From Nucisporomicrobium flavum (lineage in GTDB: Bacteria; Actinomycetota; Actinomycetes; Mycobacteriales; Micromonosporaceae), in contig NZ_JADMLH010000009.1 in NCBI RefSeq assembly GCF_016464385.1, forward strand, positions 65,267-129,266: DNA of 64,000 bases. The letters are read 5' to 3'. The notes beneath the pieces are model-generated. The model did no database searches. It saw nothing but the letters and a program-made list of their open reading frames with translations, and had not been told where the DNA came from. Positions 45,987-53,028 of this stretch are shown one piece after another (positions within the stretch are counted from its first letter, which is position 1; every line of letters starts with the position of its first letter). The translations under genes and the position numbers were made by a program.

Positions 45987-46699
45987 GCACCGACCGGGTC
46001 CAGGGCGGCCCGGACGGCGCGGATGTCCCGGCCCACCGCGGTGGCCAGCATCCCCGGACCGGCCAGCGGCATCAGCACCGCGTCGCCGCCGAGCGTGGCG
46101 GGCGACGGCAGCGACGGCCCCGCCAGCACGAGCGTGCCGACCGCGCCGCCGCCGCCCAGCACCGCCGCACCCGACCAGGCGGGCGCGCCGGGGCCCACCG
46201 CCAGCTCGTGGCGGTGGAGGGTGCTCCCGGCGTAGCGGATGGTCACGTCCGCGCGCACGTCGCCGGGCTCCTCGGCGTGCCGGCCGCAGACCAGGTCGTC
46301 GCGCCACAGCAGGCTGCCGCCCTCCTCGACCGTCACGTCCGTGACCGCGAGATGGTGGCAGCCCGCGGCGGCGATGAGCGGCTCGGGCGACCACCGAAGC
46401 GCTCCCCCGGCCGCCACCGAGGCCGTGACCACGAGCCGGGACGCCGGCGACCCGGGCCGGCCGGGCAGGGCGAGCTGGGCGGCGACGCTGTGCACCGACA
46501 GGCGCGCGCCCGGGCCGACCTCGACCGACAGCCGCAGGTCGTCGCCGCGCAGCGGTCCGGCCGCACCGCCGACGAGGTGCACGGCGTGCGGGCCGGTACG
46601 CCGAACCAGCAGCGGCGACTCCCCGCGCAGCACCGCCAGCCGGGTGCCGCCCCGACCGTCCGCCTCGGCGACGATCGCCGCCGCGGCGCGCATCAGCAC
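45971..46699 (-). CDS. ureD: Urease accessory protein UreD
   Basis: UreD binds apo-urease and forms the scaffold through which UreF and UreG deliver nickel. It is 242 residues with the diagnostic GLRGDD-like (GPLRGDDLRLSVEVGPGARLSVHS) and EGGSLLWRDDLVCGR segments. The start is either the GTG at 46699 or the ATG at 46693. It is the last gene of the urease operon, 7 bp after ureG. Confidence 0.9.
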   Translation of the reverse strand: MLMRAAAAIVAEADGRGGTRLAVLRGESPLLVRRTGPHAVHLVGGAAGPLRGDDLRLSVEVGPGARLSVHSVAAQLALPGRPGSPASRLVVTASVAAGGALRWSPEPLIAAAGCHHLAVTDVTVEEGGSLLWRDDLVCGRHAEEPGDVRADVTIRYAGSTLHRHELAVGPGAPAWSGAAVLGGGGAVGTLVLAGPSLPSPATLGGDAVLMPLAGPGMLATAVGRDIRAVRAALDPVGAYAPV

Positions 46700-46706
46700 A
46701 CCCGCG

Positions 46707-47486
46707 TCACGCCGGGATCCGGGCCGCGACGAGCCCCCGGATCCAGTCCGCGACGGGCGTCGCCGCTCGGTCCTCGGTCAGCGACAGGAAGACCGTGGGC
46801 AGGTCGCCGCGGCGGGCCCGGGCGTCCCGGTCCATCACCGACAGGTCCGCGCCGACCAGCGGTGCCAGGTCGGTCTTGTTGATGACCAGCAGGTCCGCCG
46901 CGGTGACGCCCGGGCCGCCCTTGCGGGGCACCTTGTCGCCGCCGGCCACGTCGACCACGAAGATCTGCCGGTCGATGAGGCCCTTGCTGAACGTCGCGGT
47001 GAGGTTGTCGCCGCCGCTCTCCACCAGGACGAGGTCGAGCGGGCCGAGCGCCACCTCCAGGTCCTCGACCGCGTCGAGGTTGGCGGAGATGTCGTCGCGG
47101 ATCGCGGTGTGCGGGCAGCAACCCGTCTCGACGGCCCGGATCCGCTCGGCCGGCAGGACCCCGTTGCGCAGCAGGAAGTCGGCGTCCTCGGTGGTGTAGA
47201 TGTCGTTGGTCACCACGGCCAGCCGCAGCTGCCCGCCGAGCGCCCGGCACAACGCCGCGACCAGCGCCGTCTTGCCCGAGCCGACCGGGCCTCCGATGCC
47301 GATGCGCAGCGCCCTCGGCACCTCCGCCAGCGGCGGGTGCGGGTCGATCCCGGGCTCCGGGTGGGTGTGCGGGACCTCGTCGGGACCATGTGTGTGATCG
47401 TCAGGATGCCTGTCGTCAGGATGCCTGTCGTCAGGATGCCTGTCGTCAGGATGCTTGTCGTCAGAACGCTTGTCGTCAGGATGCAA
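46707..47486 (-). CDS. ureG: Urease accessory GTPase UreG with a His/Asp-rich repeat extension
   Basis: UreG hydrolyses GTP to drive nickel insertion into urease. The G-domain has P-loop GIGGPVGSGKTAL, metal-binding VETGCCPH (Cys-Pro-His), VESGGDN and VINKTDL. A TTG at 47486 with GGAGG eight bases upstream is the only well-placed start, giving 259 residues. The first 45 or so are a His/Asp-rich leader made of HPDDR-type repeats plus HTHGPDEVPHTHPEPG, a likely nickel-binding segment. No ureE is present in the operon. Confidence 0.9.
   Translation of the reverse strand: MHPDDKRSDDKHPDDRHPDDRHPDDRHPDDHTHGPDEVPHTHPEPGIDPHPPLAEVPRALRIGIGGPVGSGKTALVAALCRALGGQLRLAVVTNDIYTTEDADFLLRNGVLPAERIRAVETGCCPHTAIRDDISANLDAVEDLEVALGPLDLVLVESGGDNLTATFSKGLIDRQIFVVDVAGGDKVPRKGGPGVTAADLLVINKTDLAPLVGADLSVMDRDARARRGDLPTVFLSLTEDRAATPVADWIRGLVAARIPA
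47399..47475. repeat. 15-bp tandem repeats encoding HPDDR units of UreG
   Basis: The unit GTCAGGATGCCTGTC occurs three times exactly and twice with small changes (GCTTGTC, AACGCTTGTC). It keeps the reading frame and encodes HPDDR and variants (HPDDK, RSDDK) in the minus-strand UreG. Confidence 0.85.
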
Positions 47487-48120
47487 AGAGACGCACCTCC
47501 CAGGTGGCGTGCAGTTCGGCGCCGATGTCGAGCAGCGGGGCCCCCGCGGCCGGCAGGGCGTCGACCGGGTCGTCGATCCGAGCCGCCGCATCGGCCGCGA
47601 TCCGGTCGCAGTCGGGCGCGAGACCGGCGAGCAGGGCATGCACCGCGTACGGATCCAGCCCCAGCAACCGCACGGCAGCGCTCGCCGGGCCGGTCACGCT
47701 GCCGTGCGCTGCGGCCACCGCGGCGGCGGCGGGGTCGAGCCGGGCGGCCGCGGCCACGACGCCGAGCGCGACCGGGTGGTGCGGCTCGCGGCCCGCCGCC
47801 GGCAGCGGCCACATCGCGCGGGCCGCTCTCAGCAGCGCGCGGCCCTGCGCGCGGGATGCCTTGCGCAGCGCGGGTGAGGGCGTCCGGGCGTCCAGGCCGT
47901 CGTCGAGCTCGGCCCACCGGTCGGGCCGCGCGCACGCCGCCGCGGCGAAGGCGGCGGCGACGAGACCGGCGGTGAACAGCCGCCCGCACAGGAACCGGCC
48001 GACGTCCGCCACGGTGCGTACCCGGCCGGACGAGACGGCCGTCTCCAGGCCGCCCGAGTGGGCGTGGCCGCCCGCGGGCAGCCGCCCGTCGGCGAGCACG
48101 AGCAGCGTCGCGAGGCTCAT
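47476..48120 (-). CDS. ureF: Urease accessory protein UreF
   Basis: UreF gates GTPase activity of UreG in the UreDFG complex. It is 214 residues, all-helical, with the family start LLVLADGRLPAGGHAHSGGLE. The ATG overlaps the ureC stop by one base, and the end overlaps ureG by 11 bp. Confidence 0.9.
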   Translation of the reverse strand: MSLATLLVLADGRLPAGGHAHSGGLETAVSSGRVRTVADVGRFLCGRLFTAGLVAAAFAAAACARPDRWAELDDGLDARTPSPALRKASRAQGRALLRAARAMWPLPAAGREPHHPVALGVVAAAARLDPAAAAVAAAHGSVTGPASAAVRLLGLDPYAVHALLAGLAPDCDRIAADAAARIDDPVDALPAAGAPLLDIGAELHATWEVRLFAS

Positions 48121-49838
48121 CAGAACAGGTGGTAGCGCTGGGCCATGGGCAGCTCGGACACCGGTTCGGGCTCGACGACCTCGCCGTCGATGCGCACGGT
48201 GAACGTGTCCGGCTCGACCTCGATGCGCGGCAGGGCGTCGTTGAGCGGCAGGTCCGCCTTGCCCACCGAGCGGGTGTCCGCCACCGGCACCAGCGCCCGC
48301 TTGACGCCGATCCGGTCGCCCAGCAGCGCGTCGATCGCCGCCGGGGCCACGAAGGCCAGCGACGTGACCGCGGGGACCACGCCGTACGCGCCGAACATCG
48401 GGCGGGGCAGCACCGGCTGCGGGGTCGGGATCGAGGCGTTGGCGTCGCCCATCTGCGCCGACGCGATCATGCCGCCCTTGAGCACCAGCGCCGGCCGTAC
48501 GCCGAAGAAGGCGGGGTCCCAGAGCACGAGGTCGGCGAGCTTGCCGGGTTCCACCGAGCCGACCTGCTCAGCCATGCCGTGCGCGACCGCCGGGTTGATC
48601 GTGTACTTGGCGACGTACCGCCGGGCCCGCAGGTTGTCGGCGGCGCCGTCGCCGGGCAGCGCACCCCGGCGGGCCTTCATCACGTGAGCGGTCTGCCAGG
48701 TACGCATGACGACCTCGCCGACGCGTCCCATGGCCTGCGAGTCCGACCCGATCATCGAGATCGCGCCGAGGTCGTGCAGCAGGTCCTCGGCGGCCATCGT
48801 GGACGGCCGGATGCGGCTCTCGGCGAACGCGAGATCCTCCGGCACCGCCGAGTTCAGGTGGTGGCAGACCATCAGCATGTCCAGGTGCTCGCTGAGGGTG
48901 TTGCGGGTGTACGGCCGGGTCGGGTTCGTGGACGACGGCAGCACGTTCGGGTGCGAGGCGACCGTGATGATGTCCGGCGCGTGCCCGCCCCCGGCGCCCT
49001 CGGTGTGGTACGCGTGGATCGACCGGCCCGCGATGGCCCGTACGGTCTCCTCGACGAACCCCGCCTCGTTCAGCGTGTCGGTGTGGATGGCCACCTGCAC
49101 GCCGGACGCGTCGGCGACCTTGAGCGCCGCGTCGATGACGGCCGGCGTGGTGCCCCAGTCCTCGTGCAGCTTGAAGCCGCCCGCGCCGCCGCGCAGCTGC
49201 TCCCAGAGCGACTCCTCGGACATCGTGTTGCCCTTGCCGAGCAGCAGCACGTTGATCGGCCACCGGTCCAGCGCCTCCAGCATCCGCGCGAGATGCCAGG
49301 AGTTCGGCGTGACGGTGGTCGCCTTGGTGCCCTCGGCCGGCCCGGTGCCGCCGCCGATGATCGTGGTGATGCCGCTCGCGAGCGCGGTGTCCAGGATGGT
49401 CGGGCTGATCAGGTGGACGTGGCTGTCGATCGCGCCGGCGGTGAGGATCTTGCCGTTGCCCGCGATCACCTCGGTGCCGGGCCCGATCACCAGCTCGGGG
49501 TGGACGCCGTCCATCGTGTCCGGGTTGCCGGCCTTGCCGAGCGCGACGATGCGGCCGTCCCGGATGCCGACGTCGGCCTTGACGATCCCCCAGTGGTCGA
49601 GCACGACCGCGCCGGTGATGACGGTGTCGGGCGTGCCCTCGGCGCGGGTGGCCCGGGACTGTCCCATCGACTCGCGGATCACCTTGCCGCCGCCGAAGAC
49701 CACCTCGTCGCCGGGGACCGGCCCGGCACTGCGGTCCTCCTCGACCTCGATGAGCAGGTTCGTGTCGGCCAGCCGGATCCGGTCGCCGGCGGTGGGGCCG
49801 TAGAGGGCGGCGTACCGGCCGCGGTCCAGCGCGGTCAC
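48120..49838 (-). CDS. ureC: Urease subunit alpha
   Basis: Catalytic subunit of urease (urea to ammonia and carbamate). It is 572 residues. The bis-nickel site is complete: H-x-H in DSHVHLISP, the carbamylated Lys in GFKLHEDWG, His in AIHTDTLNE, HTEGAGGGHAPD, the flap His in MVCHHLN and the metal Asp in GSDSQAMG. The GTG start overlaps the ureB stop (GTGA). Confidence 0.97.
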   Translation of the reverse strand: MTALDRGRYAALYGPTAGDRIRLADTNLLIEVEEDRSAGPVPGDEVVFGGGKVIRESMGQSRATRAEGTPDTVITGAVVLDHWGIVKADVGIRDGRIVALGKAGNPDTMDGVHPELVIGPGTEVIAGNGKILTAGAIDSHVHLISPTILDTALASGITTIIGGGTGPAEGTKATTVTPNSWHLARMLEALDRWPINVLLLGKGNTMSEESLWEQLRGGAGGFKLHEDWGTTPAVIDAALKVADASGVQVAIHTDTLNEAGFVEETVRAIAGRSIHAYHTEGAGGGHAPDIITVASHPNVLPSSTNPTRPYTRNTLSEHLDMLMVCHHLNSAVPEDLAFAESRIRPSTMAAEDLLHDLGAISMIGSDSQAMGRVGEVVMRTWQTAHVMKARRGALPGDGAADNLRARRYVAKYTINPAVAHGMAEQVGSVEPGKLADLVLWDPAFFGVRPALVLKGGMIASAQMGDANASIPTPQPVLPRPMFGAYGVVPAVTSLAFVAPAAIDALLGDRIGVKRALVPVADTRSVGKADLPLNDALPRIEVEPDTFTVRIDGEVVEPEPVSELPMAQRYHLF

Positions 49839-50284
49839 CGGCCGCTCCCGTTCTCGGGCACGTCCTCGTCGAGGGCGCTCCTGCCGTTGCTCTCCGGCCG
49901 GGCGCTCCCGTTCTCGGGCAGGTCCTCGTCGAGGGCGCCCGCGGGCTCGATGTCCTCGCGGGGCGACGGGTCGAGCGGCCCGCCGGCGAGCCCGCGCAGG
50001 CCCGGCACGACCCGGGCGCCACTCAGCCGGACGAGCTCGACGTCGCGCGGCATGCCGGGCTCGAAGCGCACCGACGTCCCGGCCGGCACGGCCAGCCGGT
50101 GCCCCCACGCCGCGTCCCGGTCGAAGTCGAGCGCCGCGTTGGACTCGGCGAAGTGGTAGTGCGAGCCGACCTGCACGGGCCGGTCGCCGGTGTTGCGGAC
50201 GGTCAGCGTCACCACCGGCCGGCCCGGGTTGATCTCGATGTCACCGTCGCCCGGGAGGATCTCACCCGGGATCAGGCCACTCAC
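49835..50284 (-). CDS. ureB: Urease subunit beta with a repeated C-terminal tail
   Basis: Structural beta subunit. Residues 1-105 are standard (PGEILPGDGDIEINPGR, VRNTGDRPVQVGSHYHF, VPAGTSVRFEPG). About 45 extra acidic residues follow, containing ALDEDLPENGSAR and again ALDEDVPENGSGR, from a 35-bp DNA duplication spaced 60 bp apart (49843-49877 and 49903-49937). The GTG start overlaps the ureA stop (GTGA). Its effect on urease assembly is unknown. Confidence 0.93.
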   Translation of the reverse strand: MSGLIPGEILPGDGDIEINPGRPVVTLTVRNTGDRPVQVGSHYHFAESNAALDFDRDAAWGHRLAVPAGTSVRFEPGMPRDVELVRLSGARVVPGLRGLAGGPLDPSPREDIEPAGALDEDLPENGSARPESNGRSALDEDVPENGSGR

Positions 50285-50583
50285 GAGATCGGCCCGTGGA
50301 CGGTGACAAGCTTCGTACCGTCGGGAAAGGTGGCTTCGACCTGCACTTCGGGGATCATCTCAGGTACGCCCTCCATGACGTCGTCGCGGGTCAGCACCCG
50401 CCGCCCGGCGTCCATGAGCTCGGCGACCGTACGCCCGTCCCGCGCACCCTCCAGCAGGAACGCGGTGATGATCGCCGTCGCCTCGGGGTGGTTCAGGCGC
50501 AGCCCGCGCTCCCGCCGGCGCCGGGCGACGTCCGCCGCGACGTGGATGAGCAGCCGTTCCTGCTCGTGCTGGCTGAGAAACAC
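50281..50583 (-). CDS. ureA: Urease subunit gamma
   Basis: Smallest structural subunit, 100 residues. I start at the GTG at 50583-50581 because AGGGAGG is five bases upstream and the protein then has the standard family start (FLSQHEQERLLIHVAA). The LNHPEATAIITAF and VEATFPDGTKLVTVH segments are complete. It is the first gene of the operon; a 123-bp gap with a divergent gene holds the promoter, which I cannot place with confidence. Confidence 0.94.
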   Translation of the reverse strand: MFLSQHEQERLLIHVAADVARRRRERGLRLNHPEATAIITAFLLEGARDGRTVAELMDAGRRVLTRDDVMEGVPEMIPEVQVEATFPDGTKLVTVHGPIS

Positions 50584-50694
50584 CCGGACCTCCCTGACTT
50601 CGCGAAGCGATGCTCGCAGCTCCACATTGCGGGCGTGTTACCCATTGTCGAGGGATGTCAGGCCGAGGGGCCGGTGGCCACGCCGGGTGCGCCT

Positions 50695-50706
50695 TAAGCT
50701 GCGGGC
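50695..50706 (+). promoter_or_regulatory. Possible leaderless promoter of the SRPBCC gene
   Basis: TAAGCT (50695-50700) fits the TANNNT -10 pattern and ends six bases before the ATG at 50707, with no Shine-Dalgarno between. No -35 is convincing. It would support transcription starting at or near the start codon. Confidence 0.4.
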
Positions 50707-51063
50707 ATGCTCGAAGCCGGTACGCGCAGGCGCAAGCAGCCACCGCCCCCCGCGGTGGTGTTCGCGGCCCTGACCGACCCGGCCGCGGACCCGGTCCGGC
50801 CGTGGCTGCACCTGCTCGACGACGAACACCCGCCGCAGATCCTCCACGCGGCGCCGGACGTCGTGGTGTGGTCGTCGCTGTGGCCGAAGCGGCCCGACGC
50901 CCGGATCCGGTTCGACCTGGCCTCCGACGGCGCGGGCGGCACGGACCTGCGCTGGACCCTGCACGTGGAGGAGCCGCTCCCGGATCCGTCCCTGCTGGGG
51001 CATCTCCGGAAGCGGCTCAATCACCTCGTCAACGCGGACCTGCGCGCGACCTTCGACCAGTGA
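50707..51063 (+). CDS. Small SRPBCC-family (START-like) protein
   Basis: A 118-residue protein with the hydrophobic-pocket fold seen in polyketide cyclases and AHSA1-type proteins (PPPAVVFAALTDPA..., VVVWSSLWPKRPDARIRFDLAS, LRWTLHVEE). Its ligand is unknown. It is divergent from ureA and convergent with the sigma factor gene. Confidence 0.72.
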   Translation: MLEAGTRRRKQPPPPAVVFAALTDPAADPVRPWLHLLDDEHPPQILHAAPDVVVWSSLWPKRPDARIRFDLASDGAGGTDLRWTLHVEEPLPDPSLLGHLRKRLNHLVNADLRATFDQ

Positions 51064-51123
51064 GGCCCGGCCCGGGACGACCGGGTGCCGCGACCGTCGC
51101 CGGCCAGCGGTCCGGCGGCCCCG

Positions 51124-52026
51124 TCAGGCCGCGAAGGCGATGGGTACGCCGTGACTGTCGGTCAGCGCCAGCCGGGTGTGCAGGTTCCCCTGCTCGGCGA
51201 CCCGCGCGAAGTACTCGCTGCGCCGGCGCTGCAGGCAACCCTTGCGCGTCCGCGGTCCTCCCGCCGCCACGGTCAGCAGCTCCGGGGCGAGCGAGCTGTT
51301 CAGCCCCTCGCGCAGCAGGCGCAAGGCCTCCGTGCGCAGCTGCGAGATCCGCGACTCGGTGACGCCCAGCTCGGCGGCGACCTCGCTGAGCGGCTGCTCC
51401 TGCAGGAACGACTGGGTGACCACCATCCGCAGCCGCTCCGGCAGCGCCTGGATCGCCTGGTGCAGGTAACCCAGCCGCTCCCGCTTCAGCAGCAAATCCT
51501 CGGGCCCCTCGGACAGCTCCGGCACCATCTCCTCGGCCGCGCCGGTCGGGAACCCCTGGAGGCTGAGCAGGGCCGCCTTCTGCACGTCGTCCTCGACGGC
51601 TGCCAGCTCCGCCACCCCGATGCCCAGCATCTCGGCGACCTCGGCCTCGGAGGGCGTACGCCCCAGCGCGGCCGTCAGCTCCTGGCGCGCCTGCGCAGTG
51701 CGGCGCGCCCGGGCCCGTACGGAGCGGCTCGCCCAGTCCTGCCCGCGCAGCTCGTCGAGGAGCGCGCCGCGGATCCGCACGGCGGCGAACCGATGGAACG
51801 GGATGCCCCGGGTCACGTCGAACGCGCGGGCGGCACCGAGGAGCGCGGCGAACCCGGCGGACGACAGGTCGTCGGCGTGGACATGGCCGGGCACACGGTT
51901 CAGCAGCTCCCGGACCAGATGGCCCACCATCGGCATGTGCTCGCGGACCAGGTCCTCGATGTCCCGCGCGGAGGGCGCGTCGTGGGTCGTGCCGATGGTG
52001 GCGGGGAGTTCGGTCGTGTCGGTCAC
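51124..52026 (-). CDS. FliA/WhiG-type RNA polymerase sigma factor with a C-terminal extension
   Basis: A 300-residue sigma factor. Region 2 (HADDLSSAGFAALLGAARAFD, PFHRFAAVRIRGALLDELRGQDW), region 3 (GRTPSEAEVAEMLGI) and region 4 (PLSEVAAELGVTESRISQLRTEAL) follow the FliA/WhiG pattern. In actinomycetes this group controls flagellar or sporulation genes. About 60 residues after region 4 (from GLNSS to the end) are not part of the usual family and have a basic centre (RTRKGCLQRRR). The GTG start follows AGGAGG by five bases. Which of the several paralogues it is cannot be told. Confidence 0.9.
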   Translation of the reverse strand: MTDTTELPATIGTTHDAPSARDIEDLVREHMPMVGHLVRELLNRVPGHVHADDLSSAGFAALLGAARAFDVTRGIPFHRFAAVRIRGALLDELRGQDWASRSVRARARRTAQARQELTAALGRTPSEAEVAEMLGIGVAELAAVEDDVQKAALLSLQGFPTGAAEEMVPELSEGPEDLLLKRERLGYLHQAIQALPERLRMVVTQSFLQEQPLSEVAAELGVTESRISQLRTEALRLLREGLNSSLAPELLTVAAGGPRTRKGCLQRRRSEYFARVAEQGNLHTRLALTDSHGVPIAFAA

Positions 52027-52460
52027 GTAGTCCTCCTCGCTCGTACGGGGCCGGTGCGTGAACCGGCCCGATGAGGAGAACGTTGGTCGCCGACGGGTGC
52101 AGGGGCGGCCGAACTTGGTTGCTTTTATGGAGTTTTTTCGGAAAAAGGCTCAGGTCCGGCGCGGGCCGCCCGCGGAGGGCACGGCGCGAGGGCGGACGAG
52201 AGCCCGGCACCACAGCGTAGAGCGGCGACACGCAACGCCGTGGGCGATTGGCTGGAGCAGCGGGCGGGCGAAGGCCGGCGCGCCGGCAAAGCGGCTACGG
52301 CACGCAGCCGGTCGGCACACGAAGAAAGGGAGGCGCGCAAAGCGGGGAAGCGCGCACAAGCGCAGACCGCGGCAAAGGCAGGCGGCTCACCCGCCGGCCG
52401 GCTCCCCCGGCCCGGGAGCCAAGCCCGGGAGCCAAGCCCGGGATCAGCCTGTAGGACGGT
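52027..52460. other. Intergenic region upstream of the sigma factor gene
   Basis: No convincing gene. It holds an AT-rich spot with an imperfect inverted repeat TTTTTTC/GGAAAAA (52133-52147), a purine-rich stretch on the plus strand (52250-52390) and a 13-bp tandem repeat CCCGGGAGCCAAG (52411-52423, 52424-52436, partial to 52443). The repeat contains the palindrome CCCGGG. A lysine/arginine/alanine-rich reading frame begins at 52240 (GTG) but its codon bias is weak. Confidence 0.6.
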
Positions 52461-52718
52461 TCAGCTGGCGAAGTGCGGGCTGCGCTGGGCGGCCATGGCC
52501 GCGCCCAGTTCGCGGCGGACCCAGCTCATCCGGCGGACCGCCGCTTCCGGGTGGTCGCCGAATTCCTCGGCCACCACGGCCGCGCATCCGTCGCTGCCGT
52601 GCCGCAGGATCATGGCTGTGACGGCCTGGGCGACCGTTTCGCGGCTCGGCTGCTCGGACGGCTGGAGATGTGAGACGAACAGCGCCTCAGCCGCCAGGTC
52701 CCCCACGGTGCTCATCAT
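52461..52718 (-). CDS. Conserved small actinobacterial protein of unknown function
   Basis: An 85-residue acidic helical protein (MMSTVGDLAAEALFVS..., LQPSEQPSRETVAQAVTAMI, VVAEEFGDHPEAAVRRMSWVRREL). Similar short proteins occur in many actinomycetes as hypotheticals. The start ATG at 52718 has GGGGAG six bases upstream. It is followed by the sigma factor gene on the same strand but 434 bp away. Confidence 0.75.
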   Translation of the reverse strand: MMSTVGDLAAEALFVSHLQPSEQPSRETVAQAVTAMILRHGSDGCAAVVAEEFGDHPEAAVRRMSWVRRELGAAMAAQRSPHFAS

Positions 52719-53028
52719 GTCGGACTCCCCGATGTGCGACGACTTGCTCGAGCTCCAGCTAACGCTCGCGACGGTGCTGACCGGATCCGCTCAGGTTGCG
52801 AACCGGTATCAACCATCTTCCTCGCGGGCGTCCCGCCGGCCCGCAGGCACGCCGAGGGCTTCGTACCGTTTTCGGCTTCCGTGGCCCGGTCCCGCCGGCC
52901 CCTACCCCACGGGGCGGGCGTTCGTCGGAGGAACGGATGTGCCTGCCGGGATCAATTGCGACTCTAACGCGCAGCTGGGGCGGCGTACCGGCATTTTTCC
53001 GGTCCACCGCCCCAGCGTTGTGCGTCTG
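52719..53028. other. Intergenic region with a large hairpin at the kinase 3' end
   Basis: GCTGGGGCGG (52974-52983) and CCGCCCCAGC (53007-53016) are exact reverse complements, with an inner ACCGG/CCGGT stem and a short A/T-rich loop. The structure lies 13 bases beyond the kinase stop on the minus strand and is probably its terminator, although a T-tract is missing. The rest of the region shows no gene. Confidence 0.65.

Noticed and set aside
52240..52456. A small basic, alanine-rich protein from a GTG at 52240
   Set aside because: Third-position G+C is much weaker than in genuine genes here, no Shine-Dalgarno precedes it and no motif was recognised.
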